Below are positions 1 through 8,921 of a stretch of DNA of 47,493 bases, piece by piece. Position numbers and translations under genes: made by a program. Origin of the DNA: Gammaproteobacteria bacterium (GTDB taxonomy: Bacteria > Pseudomonadota > Gammaproteobacteria > JAGOUN01); assembly GCA_021208965.1 (NCBI GenBank), contig JAJOJD010000019.1, forward strand, positions 1-47,493, in the 5' to 3' direction. The notes beneath the pieces are model-generated. The model saw nothing but the letters and a program-made list of their open reading frames with translations. It did not search any database and had not been told where the DNA came from. The first letter of the stretch is position 1; each line of letters opens with the position of its first letter.

Positions 1-59
1 GGTTGAATAACTTAACCCCTTATGAGGTTTATCGTGGCTTTGATAAGCCCTAGTATTTA

Positions 60-441
60 TTAATGTTTAACAGTAGTTGTGAAAGGCAATACTACTTTTA
101 ACTGTCCAAGTTTTTGGGCGCACCATAATCCAAACGCGCACAGCAAAACAGTGATAGTTAACACCATTCGTGCACCATAACGATCAAACAAGAGGCCTGC
201 AGGGATTTGAAATGCAGTATAAGTATAGTAGTAGAATGCCGAAACAGTTCCCAGGGTTGTGGCAGTAATTCCAAAATCTTCCATCAGTGCTGTCGTCATC
301 ACACTAGGGCAAAATTTGTAAAAAATACTCATAAAAATAAAAAGATGCCGCTAGAAAAAAAATTACAAATGGTAATATCTGATATATTTTATTGAAATAT
401 TTTCTACCGTTTTTAAGTTGTTTATTATTTGGCTGTAACAT
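60..441 (-). pseudogene. Remnant of an MFS transporter (N-terminal part only)
   Basis: Read on the minus strand from an ATG at 441, this encodes the start of a major facilitator superfamily permease. A polar N-terminus is followed by a first helix and then a region containing PSVMTTALMEDFG, a second helix (GTVSAFYYYTYTAFQIPAG) and the loop motif DRYGARMV. That combination is typical of MFS sugar-acid or phosphate-ester permeases, although the substrate cannot be told. The frame is broken twice before the first loop. Dropping one base of the A5 run at 333-337 and one of the GGG at 307-309 restores a continuous reading. The coding then stops near residue 125, where a transporter should run beyond 400, and no MFS coding continues in bases 1-59. 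I read it as a dead gene. Confidence 0.75.
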
Positions 442-765
442 ATTGTTTTATGATGAAAAAAATAATCTTTTTTGCTGAAGCAAGAAAAACAACAATACAA
501 GAACGATGAATTTCTGCTGGTTTTCTAGCGATATTGCGAGTGCACAAAGCACAATAAGTTGATTATGCCACACAATTGGTCTTGGTGACAGCTAATTTTT
601 TTGTGTGGAATTTATGTTGAGTTCGTACGAGGAATACAATTATTCGAATAATGAAAATGGCATACATATCTAGTCTAGAATGTTATACAATGGATGCATT
701 CAAACGCTTTCAAACGAATAGATAGCGCTTATTGGACGCATTCTGCCCATTAGCCTGACAGTATT
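442..765. other. Intergenic region between the MFS remnant and djlA
   Basis: This 324-bp AT-rich stretch has no convincing reading frame. It lies between divergent units, so the djlA-rpe promoter should be here. A TATACA hexamer at 684-689 could serve as a -10 element, but I see no good -35 at the right distance. A 14-bp palindrome is at 639-652, and TCAAACG occurs twice near 700-717. Confidence 0.5.
639..652. promoter_or_regulatory. 14-bp perfect palindrome upstream of djlA (possible operator)
   Basis: ATTATTCGAATAAT is its own reverse complement. It sits 114 bp before djlA in the divergent intergenic region, where a dimeric regulator could bind. No regulator is implied by the sequence, and a palindrome this AT-rich can occur by chance. 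Confidence 0.25.
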
Positions 766-1515
766 ATGACCGGACGAATTATTGCAACAATCATGGGTTT
801 TGTGTTTGGTGGTCCTATTGGGGCGCTGATTGGTTTTTTTATTGGTTCTATCCTTGATCAGTCGGTGAAGCAAGGAGGTTTCGATAGCAAATTCCGATGG
901 AAAGAAATGTTTGCGCAGCCTTTTATTCGTAGTATTTTTATATTAATGGGATATTTAGCAAAAGCAGACGGACAAGTGACCCAGAATGAAATTACAATTG
1001 CGTCGAATACCATGGCTCAATTGCGTTTGTCAGTTCGTCAGCGTGAACAAGCGATGCGTTGGTTTTATGAAGGAAAGAACCACCAGTTTACGTTAGAGGA
1101 TATTTATCAAAAATTAAGAATCTATCGCAATACACCGTTAATTAAAGTAGTCTTAAGTGCAGTGACACATATGGCTTATGCAAACGGAGCGCCTTCATTA
1201 GCACAACGAGAAATTCTCAAAGGAATTTATGATCAGCTCGGTATTGTTGGAATGGGCGCTGAACAACATGACCAGCCAAGTTATACAACACAACGCACAA
1301 CGTTGCCCGCGGATTATCGTTTGTTAGGACTCAAGCCGGATGTCGATGTTGCGACAGTGCGTAAAACCTATCGTCGCTTAATGAACAAATATCATCCGGA
1401 TAAACTGGCATCAAAAGGGGCAACAGCCAATGAGATTAAAGCCGCCAATGAAAAAATTTTTACGATTCGCCAAGCGTATGAAAATGTGATGCGATCCAAA
1501 GGAGAGAATGTTTAA
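766..1515 (+). CDS. djlA: DjlA-like membrane-anchored J-domain co-chaperone
   Basis: This 249-residue protein has the three-part DjlA layout. A Gly-rich hydrophobic N-terminal anchor spans about residues 5-30. An acidic TerB-like helical domain follows at about 50-160, containing KADGQVTQNE. A C-terminal J domain at about 183-245 carries the HPD tripeptide at 210-212 that stimulates the DnaK ATPase. It is expected to sit in the inner membrane facing the cytoplasm and recruit DnaK. DjlA homologues in Legionella contribute to stress tolerance and intracellular growth, but a role here is inference. The stop is directly followed by the rpe start, so the two are probably co-transcribed. Confidence 0.9.
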   Translation: MTGRIIATIMGFVFGGPIGALIGFFIGSILDQSVKQGGFDSKFRWKEMFAQPFIRSIFILMGYLAKADGQVTQNEITIASNTMAQLRLSVRQREQAMRWFYEGKNHQFTLEDIYQKLRIYRNTPLIKVVLSAVTHMAYANGAPSLAQREILKGIYDQLGIVGMGAEQHDQPSYTTQRTTLPADYRLLGLKPDVDVATVRKTYRRLMNKYHPDKLASKGATANEIKAANEKIFTIRQAYENVMRSKGENV

Positions 1516-2190
1516 ATGAAACAATCGCCGATTATTTCACCTTCATTATTATCCGCTAATTTTGCCCAATTAGCCAACGAAGCGGCAGAGGTCATTGACG
1601 CTGGAGCACAGTGGTTGCATGTCGATGTGATGGATAATCATTTTGTGCCTAATCTGACCATGGGGCCTATCGTTTGTGAGGCACTACGTCGCTCGGGGAT
1701 AACTGTTCCGTTGGATGTTCATTTAATGGTAACCAATCCAGAAAACTTAATTGATGCTTTTGCAAAAGCAGGCGCGAGCATTATCAGTATTCATGCAGAG
1801 GTGACGCCTCATCTCGATAAATACGTGCAACATATTCGAGATGTTGGTTGTAAAGCGGGTTTAGCGTTGAATCCATCCACTCCTTTGCATCATATTCCTT
1901 ATCTTCTCGAAAAGCTGGATATGGTGTTGATCATGTCTGTTAATCCAGGTTTTAGTGGTCAGCGCTTTATTCCGGCGGTATTCGATAAAATTCGTCACGT
2001 GCGTGAGATGATTGATCATTCAGGCTTGCCCATTCGTTTATGTGTTGATGGCGGTATTACAGTGGATAATATGGCCTCAGTTAGCCGCGCTGGAGCAGAC
2101 ACTTTCGTCGCGGGGTCTGCTGTTTTTAACGCTCAAAATAAACAGACTGCTGTAAAACAACTTATCGCTTCTGTGGATGGATGTTCTTAG
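1516..2190 (+). CDS. rpe: Ribulose-phosphate 3-epimerase
   Basis: The product interconverts ribulose 5-phosphate and xylulose 5-phosphate in the pentose phosphate pathway. The 224-residue TIM barrel shows the family blocks: an N-terminal SPSLLSANFA, the metal-site block LHVDVMDNHFVPN, DVHLMV, IHAE, MSVNPGFSGQ, and the C-terminal phosphate-binding block VDGGI...AGADTFVAGSAVF. Length is normal. ATG follows the djlA stop with no gap, and the SD-like GGAGAG lies inside the end of djlA. The last 29 bases overlap the 3' end of the convergent cellulase gene. Confidence 0.97.
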   Translation: MKQSPIISPSLLSANFAQLANEAAEVIDAGAQWLHVDVMDNHFVPNLTMGPIVCEALRRSGITVPLDVHLMVTNPENLIDAFAKAGASIISIHAEVTPHLDKYVQHIRDVGCKAGLALNPSTPLHHIPYLLEKLDMVLIMSVNPGFSGQRFIPAVFDKIRHVREMIDHSGLPIRLCVDGGITVDNMASVSRAGADTFVAGSAVFNAQNKQTAVKQLIASVDGCS

Positions 2191-3772
2191 CCACTGCTGT
2201 GGTATGGTTTGTGTTTGCAAAAACCCCTTGTGTATGGAGATAACTACTCACCAGTTTCCACTGATAAGAATCGGGCTTAACGCGTAAATTATAGCTACCC
2301 CAGCCGTGGCCGGTGCTCCAAATCGTATGACCAACAAAGCCGTATGTCTTGTCTGACGTGACTGCATTAGCTTTTAAATAGTCTAAAAACTGCGTTAATG
2401 CGATGCTGCATGTATATGAATCTGTCCCGGTTCCATATTCTGTGACCATGGCGAATAGTTGATTGACTTCTAGGTAATCAATAAACGCTTGCAAATTAAA
2501 TCCGTTAGCACCCGTTGTTGATAAGTCCGTTTGGCAGCTTGTGCTAGAGCCACTGTAATTGTTGTCAAAATATTGGTGTGCATTAATAAAGATTTTGGTC
2601 AGATCTGTAATGCCTGCTTTGGCAAAGTTCTCTCGTGTAAACAAGTTAGCATTTGTATATAGTTGACCATCACTGCCTTGCCAGCTTTCTGTGGTCCAAG
2701 AATGTAATCCTGACCACGCGTTACCTTCAACCAAAATAGGGCCTTCATAACCGACATTTCGTAACGCTTGAATAACAGCAACTTGAATAGTAAACACTTT
2801 ATCATCGGGGACATCAACGGGCTCGTTCATTAAGTCCAACAGAATATATTGTTCATCAATATCGGGATCATTTTTAAGAAGGTCATATAATTTTGTCCAA
2901 ACATCGATATACGGAGCGGGGTCAGTGATTAAAGTGCCGTCGGGGCAGGGCCCAGTTGCACCACAGCCGGCATACTGTTCACCAAATTCTGAGTAACGCA
3001 TGTAGGCATGAATGTCTAGGATGGTATATATTTTCGATTGGGTTGTGCTTTGAAGAAAAGGTTTCAGATAGCTGTTGTAATAATTTTGATATATCTGGCC
3101 TTGGCCAGGCCCATCCGGTTGCAAGTATCCCCAGTGTAAGGGCATTCGAATGGTATTGGCCCCCGTTGCAATAAAATTATTCGTGTCTGCAAGATCGGTA
3201 TACGCGGTTGTTTGATCTATTTCGGAAAGATTTGGCGCGGTTACGGGATTAATAACTTTATCAAATTCAAATCCTGATAGATTAATGCCAGCATACGACC
3301 ATGTTAGATTGGTGTTAGCAGGAACAACTAAATGTATGTTAGGTTCAATCGGTGTATATTCAATAGAACCGGATAGGGTGCCCGCACTATCAATGCTTGC
3401 GTGTGTATAAGCAATATGTACGCCTTCGGGTTGTGTGTAGCTGCTAATCGCTTTTTGTGTTGAGCTTATGCTCAAGCCTAAATATCCCAAGTAGGTATTA
3501 TCATAGTCACAGCCATCAAAACGTAAGGCTCCTCCTACATAGTAGTCATTACCAGAGCATTCATTTCCATCGGCACTTTCGCCATAAGCCAACGGACAGG
3601 TTACTTTTCCGTCGGATTTTTGAATACAAAAATAAGGATTAATCAGATCATCAGCAGAGCCAACCCCTGTGATTTCATTTGTTACCGTTTCACCGTTAAC
3701 AATAACTGTTTGAGTCACAGCGAAAATGGTTGTCAAATATTCAAGAAAACGCATATCATTACTCATATCCAT
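2162..3772 (-). CDS. GH5 (subfamily 5-like) endo-beta-1,4-glucanase
   Basis: Residues about 160-510 of this 536-residue protein follow the GH5 cellulase pattern: GINLSGFEF, NTIRMPLHWGYL, ILDIHAYMRY, LMNEPVD with the acid/base Glu at 317, EGNAWSG, INAHQYFDNNYSGSSTSC, and MVTEYGTG with the nucleophile Glu at 445. The HQY.D..SG...C block and C-terminal cysteines resemble fungal-type EGII/Cel5A enzymes, hence GH5_5. Residues about 30-155 form an unassigned Cys-containing module. Residues 7-20 are a poor signal peptide, so the export route is unclear. Cellulose in amoeba cyst walls or plant debris is a plausible substrate (inference). The gene is convergent with rpe and divergent from icmT, unlike a housekeeping arrangement. 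Confidence 0.9.
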   Translation of the reverse strand: MDMSNDMRFLEYLTTIFAVTQTVIVNGETVTNEITGVGSADDLINPYFCIQKSDGKVTCPLAYGESADGNECSGNDYYVGGALRFDGCDYDNTYLGYLGLSISSTQKAISSYTQPEGVHIAYTHASIDSAGTLSGSIEYTPIEPNIHLVVPANTNLTWSYAGINLSGFEFDKVINPVTAPNLSEIDQTTAYTDLADTNNFIATGANTIRMPLHWGYLQPDGPGQGQIYQNYYNSYLKPFLQSTTQSKIYTILDIHAYMRYSEFGEQYAGCGATGPCPDGTLITDPAPYIDVWTKLYDLLKNDPDIDEQYILLDLMNEPVDVPDDKVFTIQVAVIQALRNVGYEGPILVEGNAWSGLHSWTTESWQGSDGQLYTNANLFTRENFAKAGITDLTKIFINAHQYFDNNYSGSSTSCQTDLSTTGANGFNLQAFIDYLEVNQLFAMVTEYGTGTDSYTCSIALTQFLDYLKANAVTSDKTYGFVGHTIWSTGHGWGSYNLRVKPDSYQWKLVSSYLHTQGVFANTNHTTAVAKNIHPQKR

Positions 3773-3846
3773 TGATATTGAGCAGTATTCTAACGTTCAA
3801 ATCTTAAGAAAAACTGAGAGTATTTGCGTACAGAGGTTAAAATATT

Positions 3847-4089
3847 ATGGCAACATGGCGAGACACTGGACGGTCAGCACGATTTTTTTTCGTCGATTAC
3901 CGTGCCGCTTTTCCTTTGCTCTTATTTCTGCTGCATATTAAACTGTGGACCTTTTTTCTTGCCATCGCTGTTGTGTTGTGCTTATATGGTTTGGAGCGGT
4001 ATGGATATACCGTGCCAGTGTTTTTTAGAATATTTCGATGTTGGTTGGCAGGGTCGTGCAAAGCGGCACGTCCGTGGTGGAGAAAATAG
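3847..4089 (+). CDS. icmT: IcmT, Dot/Icm type IVB secretion protein
   Basis: This 80-residue protein matches the IcmT family along its length. It has an N-terminal WRDTGRSARFF, a hydrophobic hairpin at about residues 23-48, the signature LERYGYTVPVFFR, and a C-terminal WWR. IcmT is a small inner-membrane component of the Dot/Icm system that delivers effectors into host cells. In Legionella pneumophila it is needed for intracellular growth and for pore-forming egress. An AGAGG ribosome site at about 3831 fits this ATG. The stop is one base before the icmS start, so the two are translationally coupled. The other icm genes that usually follow are absent here. Confidence 0.95.
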   Translation: MATWRDTGRSARFFFVDYRAAFPLLLFLLHIKLWTFFLAIAVVLCLYGLERYGYTVPVFFRIFRCWLAGSCKAARPWWRK

Positions 4090-4090
4090 T

Positions 4091-4432
4091 ATGGCTGATA
4101 TCAGTAAAGAGTTGGCGACTATTGTCAAAGCATTGGGTGCCCGTTTTACATTGAACGGTACAGCGATGCCCGTCGAAGAGGTATTAGCTTCAGGGTCTTT
4201 ATTGCCAGCGATTGCCAAGCGAGCAGATCAACTATCGTCTTTGTGTTTGGGGTATGGTATTGGCGTTACCTTTGAAGAAGCGAAAGAAACTAAGCTCGGT
4301 TCTCGTGCGAAATTTGATGATGTTACGCCGAACATTTTACGCTACTTGTGTATTTTAGATGTGGTTAGCGAGCTCATGCGTAATAAAGATGGCAGTGGTA
4401 ATACACCTTTAGACGAATTAATGTATGATTAG
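4091..4432 (+). CDS. icmS: IcmS, type IVB secretion adaptor/chaperone
   Basis: The 113-residue acidic cytoplasmic protein matches IcmS, usually 114 residues, from its N-terminus (MADISKELATIVKALGARF) to the C-terminal PLDELMYD. IcmS pairs with IcmW and binds DotL to present a class of effectors to the Dot/Icm coupling complex. Internal features are GYGIGVTFEEAKETKLGSR and ILRYLCILDVVSELM. I chose the ATG at 4091, one base after icmT; an in-frame reading from further upstream has no family support. Icm genes downstream of icmS in Legionella and Coxiella (icmQ, icmP, icmO) are missing. Confidence 0.95.
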   Translation: MADISKELATIVKALGARFTLNGTAMPVEEVLASGSLLPAIAKRADQLSSLCLGYGIGVTFEEAKETKLGSRAKFDDVTPNILRYLCILDVVSELMRNKDGSGNTPLDELMYD

Positions 4433-4459
4433 TGTTTTCCAGTCTTGAGTGTTTCAATC

Positions 4460-4973
4460 ATGTTGTGCCCCTGTGGTAGTCAAAAAAATATCTAGAATGT
4501 TGTTCTGTGTTGCTGAGTGGAGAAGCATCAGCGACAACGCCTGAAGCATTGATGCGTTCACGCTACACGGCTTTTTTACAAAAAAATGTTGATTATCTAT
4601 TTTCCACCTTGACGCCGGAATTACAAACGCAAAATAGCCGTGAAGAATTATTAGCGTTGCTGATGCCGTTGAATCTTGGACAAAGCTAGAAATACTCAAT
4701 GCATCGGTTGTTTCCTCCTATACCACCGAAGCTAATGTTGAGTTTTCGGCTTATTTTATCCACGATGGCCGAGAGCAGCGGATGCATGAAAATAGTCATT
4801 TTGTTAAACAGGATGGAAAATGGTTCTATGCGGGACATTTCCACCAATGTAGCTCGCATCATCACCATCACCACCGTCACCACGAACCTTCTGTTAATGC
4901 AGTAAAAATTGGTAGAAACGATGTGTGCCCCTGTGGTAGTGGGAAAAAATACAAAAAGTGCTGCATAACGTAG
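4460..4973 (+). pseudogene. YchJ-like SEC-C motif protein, frameshifted twice
   Basis: The decoded product has the YchJ/UPF0225 layout. An N-terminal SEC-C zinc motif (CPCGS) is followed by the family block LMRSRYTAFLQKNVDYL, an NTF2-like core ([10 protein letters not shown]), and a C-terminal [13 protein letters not shown]. The frame breaks twice. Adding one A to the A7 run at 4482-4488 yields KKYLECC and joins LLSGEAS; one extra base near 4650-4660 joins SREELLA to [12 protein letters not shown]. Corrected length is about 171 residues. A natural His6-Arg-His2 run precedes the C-terminal motif. The DNA for the two CPCGS motifs shares 17 identical bases (4464-4480 and 4924-4940). Function in the family is poorly known; SEC-C motifs bind zinc. 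Confidence 0.8.
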
Positions 4974-4985
4974 AGTACCCTTTCG

Positions 4986-6192
4986 ATGAAAAATGCACCT
5001 CTTGCGATTGTTATCACCCTGATGGTGACGATTATTGTCGACGTCATGGGCGTCGGACTGGTTTTCCCTATATTACCCAGCCTTTTTTATGATTCAACGC
5101 AGGCTCTTGTTTCTGTTGATATGTCCCAAAATATGCGTCATGTTCTTTATTGTGTTTGTTTATCGATATGGCCCATCGGTATATTTTTTGGCGCGCCCTA
5201 TATGGGGGATTTATCCGATAAGTTGTCCCGTAAAAAGGTGATTCTCCTGTGTCTCTTCGGGATGATTTTTAGCAATGCGGTATCGGGGATTGCTGTTCAT
5301 GAGCACTCGTTATGGTTGTTTATTTTAGCGAGATTTTTTGCTGGGTTTTTTGGTGGCAGTTTTCCGATTGCGCAAGCGGTGATGATTGATATTAGCGATG
5401 AACAGACAAAGGCGCGGAATCTGAGCTTAGTTACCTTGGCAGGGTCCGTTGGGTTTGTGATTGGCCCCATCATTACGAGCGTTAGTACATTGCCGTTTTT
5501 ATCCGGCATCTTTAATTACACCACGCCTTTTTATGTGGCGACGGTCGTTTCTTTGTTGAATTTTTTGAGTGTGTGGTATTTTCTACCTGAAGTTCCATCG
5601 AATAATCCTATCAGCAAAATTCATCTGTTTAAGGGTGTTTTTGTTATTCGTGATATTGTGTTAGACGTGAGAACACAAAAACTATTATTAGGATTTTTTT
5701 TTGATGTTCGTGGGTTGGGGAACGTATTTTTCAAATTTACCGTTGCTACTCGCACAGTATTTCAACTACAACACGAGTTCGATTGCGCTTATTTTTGCGC
5801 TTTTTGCGGTTGGAAATATCGTTGGGATTTTAGTGTTACAACCTTATTTGCTGAAAACATTTAACTTGCATCAATGTAGTGTTATCACAGCGATTATCTT
5901 GGCCATGATTGTGGGTGTTTCGGCGTTTACGGCTTGGTCATGGATACAGTGGCTAGCTGCTTTTTTTGCGCCTATGGTTCAGGTCGTATTATATACGGCA
6001 ACCGTTACGTTATTTTCGAATGCGGTCACGCCACACGAACAAGGTAAGGTGATGGGGGGCGCAGAGGCAGCGATGTCATTAGCGTTTTTCGTTAATAGTA
6101 TTGTGTTAGGTGTTTTTATTCAGATCAATGTCATTATTCCTGTATTGATTGCTGCGTTGTTAATTTTTATGAGCGCACGATGGTTTAAATAA
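4986..6192 (+). CDS. MFS drug/metabolite exporter, frameshifted in a T9 run
   Basis: The joined product is a 401-residue, about 12-helix major facilitator protein of the TetA-like drug:H+ antiporter type. Helix 1 carries DVMGVGLVFPILP, the cytoplasmic loop GDLSDKLSRKK matches the MFS A-motif, and helices 4-5 (ARFFAGFFGGSFPIAQA...GSVGFVIGPI) match the antiporter motif. The frame breaks at the T9 run 5694-5702. With eight Ts the reading continues LLLGFFLMFVGWGTYF and on to the stop at 6192. As sequenced it gives a 292-residue front half and a 163-residue back half. The substrate cannot be deduced. The stop shares its last base with the sbcB start. Confidence 0.82.
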
Positions 6193-7586
6193 TGCAAAAA
6201 ACCTTTCTTTTTTATGATATCGAAACATCCGGTTTAAACCCTGCTTTTGATCAGATTATTCAATTTGCGGCTATTCGTACGGATGAACGTTTAAATGAAC
6301 TGGAACGTTATGATTGGGTAATTAAACCGAGTCCAGATGTGGTTCCTAGTCCAGCCGCGATGATGACGCATCGCACCCCCTTAAGCATTTGGCAAAAGGG
6401 CGAACCAGAATTCATGGTGATTAAGCGTATTCATGAACTATTAAATACGCCAGGTACGATGAGTATTGGCTATAATAGTTTCGGCTTTGATGATGAATTT
6501 TTGCGATTTAGTTTTTATCGTAATTTATTATCTCCGTATACACATCAATATGATAACTTGTGTTCTCGAGGGGATGTATATCCTATCACCGCCTTATATT
6601 ATTTATTTCATTCGAACATTCTTACTTGGCCGACAAGAAATGAAAAAATCAGTTTAAAATTAGAGTCATTGAATGACTGTAATTCTTTAGCGACGGGCGT
6701 TGCGCATACCGCGATGGTTGATATAGAAGCCACCATTGCGTTAGCAAAAATTTTTATGCAACGTCTTAGGACGTGGGATTATGCTTTAGGTTATTTTGAT
6801 AAAACTGAGGATAGCGCGCGTCAAAAAAAACTTCCTGTGTTGTTTGGGAAAAAATATGCGATTGCGGTAGATGGAATCTTTGGAGCGGATGCAAATTTCT
6901 GTGCGCCTTTATTATGGTTAGGCGAACATTATCACTATAAAAATCAGTCCTGTTGGTTGCGTTTAGACACGGAAACACTTTCTCATGTTACCCCTCAAGA
7001 AGTTTCAATGCACACGTGGGCGATCAATAAAAAACTCGCTGAACCTGGTTTTTTATTGCCGGCTTCTGAGAGATATCAACAAAAGTTAAGCGAAACAAAA
7101 AAGAACGTGTTGAAAAAAAATATATCATGGCTAGACAATAATCCAGAGATCTTGTCCGTGATAAAAGAATACTATTGTGAGTTTACCTATCCTAAATACG
7201 AGAACATTGCGCCTGAAGCTGCGTTATATTATCAAGGATTTTGGAGTTCTCAGGAAAAATTTTTTGCACAAAAATTTCATGAAGCACCGCATGAAAAAAA
7301 AACAACCGTGATCGATAATATGACCTCGTCTGTATTAAAAACGCTGGCTATTCATGCCCTCGCGCGTATCGATCAGCGCTTGCTGTCGGTGCAACAGCAT
7401 GATCTTTGGATGGAGCATCTAGCGTATGCTAAAACATCACCTGAAAAGGTCATTGACCACAAAGGAAAAAGAAAACTGAGTGTTGACGAAGGGCTAGCGC
7501 AGTTAGAAGCGCTGCTCGATTCTGAAACGGTAGACGCGGAACAAAAATCCTTGTTACAGGAATTGAAAAAATTTTTTCAAGTATAG
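6192..7586 (+). CDS. sbcB: Exodeoxyribonuclease I
   Basis: The 464-residue protein matches E. coli exonuclease I (475 residues), the 3'-to-5' single-strand DNA exonuclease used in mismatch repair and recombination clean-up. The N-terminal DEDDh domain starts FLFYDIETSGLNP (metal ligands Asp and Glu), continues GYNSFGFDDEFLRFSFYRN and closes with HTAMVDIEATIALAK. The SH3-like and C-terminal helical regions follow at expected lengths, ending LQELKKFF. The ATG overlaps the MFS stop by one base, suggesting coupling. A 149-bp gap separates it from pgk. Confidence 0.95.
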   Translation: MQKTFLFYDIETSGLNPAFDQIIQFAAIRTDERLNELERYDWVIKPSPDVVPSPAAMMTHRTPLSIWQKGEPEFMVIKRIHELLNTPGTMSIGYNSFGFDDEFLRFSFYRNLLSPYTHQYDNLCSRGDVYPITALYYLFHSNILTWPTRNEKISLKLESLNDCNSLATGVAHTAMVDIEATIALAKIFMQRLRTWDYALGYFDKTEDSARQKKLPVLFGKKYAIAVDGIFGADANFCAPLLWLGEHYHYKNQSCWLRLDTETLSHVTPQEVSMHTWAINKKLAEPGFLLPASERYQQKLSETKKNVLKKNISWLDNNPEILSVIKEYYCEFTYPKYENIAPEAALYYQGFWSSQEKFFAQKFHEAPHEKKTTVIDNMTSSVLKTLAIHALARIDQRLLSVQQHDLWMEHLAYAKTSPEKVIDHKGKRKLSVDEGLAQLEALLDSETVDAEQKSLLQELKKFFQV

Positions 7587-7735
7587 TGTTTAACGAGTAT
7601 CTGGCTAAATTATTCAAAATCAATCAAATTCCAATCGATATTGGGGAGACAATCCCTTATTTTTAATCTTGCATTTTTCTACATTTCTCAGCAGAATCAA
7701 AATATACCTATTGTTCACCTAAAAAATGGGGTTAT

Positions 7736-8921
7736 ATGTCGATTATTGCTATGAAAGACCTTAATTTAAAAAATCAACGCCTCATCATTCGTCAGGATTT
7801 AAACGTTCCTATGTTGCGGGGTAAAATTACGAATGATACACGTATTCGGATGGCGATTCCCACCTTAAAATACGCGATAAACGCAGGCGCACGCGTGATG
7901 GTGTTGTCGCACTTAGGGCGACCAGAAGAAGGCTTTTTTGATGAAGAGCATTCGCTGGCACCAATTGCTCTGCGCTTAGCTGAGCTGTTAGCGATGGACA
8001 TTCCGTTGGTGAAGGATTGGTTAATGGGTGGTGTTGACGTTTCGGCGGGTAAGATCATTCTAGGTGAAAATGTTCGCTTTAATCGCGGAGAGAAAGCGAA
8101 TGATCCGGTCTTGTCGGAGCAAATCGCTCGCTTGTGCGATATTTTTGTGATGGATGCTTTTGCGACCGCCCACCGTGCAGAAGCGTCGACCTGTGGGGTA
8201 ATAGATTATGTGGCGTCTGCTTGCGCAGGGCCTTTGCTTGTTCAAGAGCTCAGCGCATTAAACGCAGTGGTTGATTCGCCTCGACGACCGGTTGTGGCGA
8301 TTGTCGGAGGGTCAAAAATTTCGACGAAATTACCTTTGTTAGATTCGTTATCGAAAAAAGTGGATACCTTGATTGTTGGTGGTGGTATTGCCAATACCTT
8401 TCTTGCGGCGCAAGGGATTGAAATTGGTCGATCGCTGTATGAGCCTGATTTAATTGATGAAGCCGATCGTTTGCTGCATCTTTCCTCAGGTGCGCATATC
8501 CCCCTTCCTGTTGACGTTGTTGTGGCTGAGTCCTTGTCAGAAGACGCAGAAAGTACGACCAAAGAAATCGCTTATGTGGATGAAGAGGAAAAGATTTTAG
8601 ATATTGGCCCAGAAACCGCAGCGTTGTATTCAACGATCATTAAAAAAGCAGGCACCATTTTATGGAATGGTCCTGTTGGCGCGTTTGAAATTTCACAGTT
8701 TAGTCACGGGACGCGTGTTATTGGCGAGGCAGTGGCAGCAAGCGCAGGGTTCAGTATTGCCGGTGGGGGGGATACGATATCGGCGATTGATACTTTTGGT
8801 CTCAGCGAAAAAAATGTCATATATTTCAACCGGTGGCGGTGCTTTTCTGAGTTTTCTGGAAGGTGAAGCATTGCCCGCCGTCGTTGCTTTAGAAAAACAC
8901 GCGAATAAGGGGCGTACATGA
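7736..8921 (+). CDS. pgk: Phosphoglycerate kinase, frameshifted near the C-terminus
   Basis: Phosphoglycerate kinase makes ATP from 1,3-bisphosphoglycerate in lower glycolysis. The N-terminal domain shows [17 protein letters not shown] and ENVRFNRGE; the C-terminal domain shows [13 protein letters not shown] and [10 protein letters not shown]. The frame breaks at the A7 run 8808-8814. With six As the reading resumes [10 protein letters not shown] and ends normally at 8921, giving 394 residues and an ATGA overlap with pyk. As sequenced, translation ends at 8866 with 376 residues, losing the glycine-rich loop near the nucleotide site. The corrected frame and tight overlap argue that the gene is, or very recently was, functional. 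No gap gene precedes it. Confidence 0.93.

Noticed and set aside
34-52. Short hairpin GGCTT-TGAT-AAGCC at the left edge
   Set aside because: Five base pairs with no T-tract on either strand; could be chance.
7645-7675. Possible terminator after sbcB (GGGA...TCCC followed by a T-rich stretch)
   Set aside because: The stem is only four base pairs, too weak to call.
8242-8633. Minus-strand readings of 106 and 127 codons inside pgk
   Set aside because: They lie opposite conserved pgk blocks and show no protein-like motifs.
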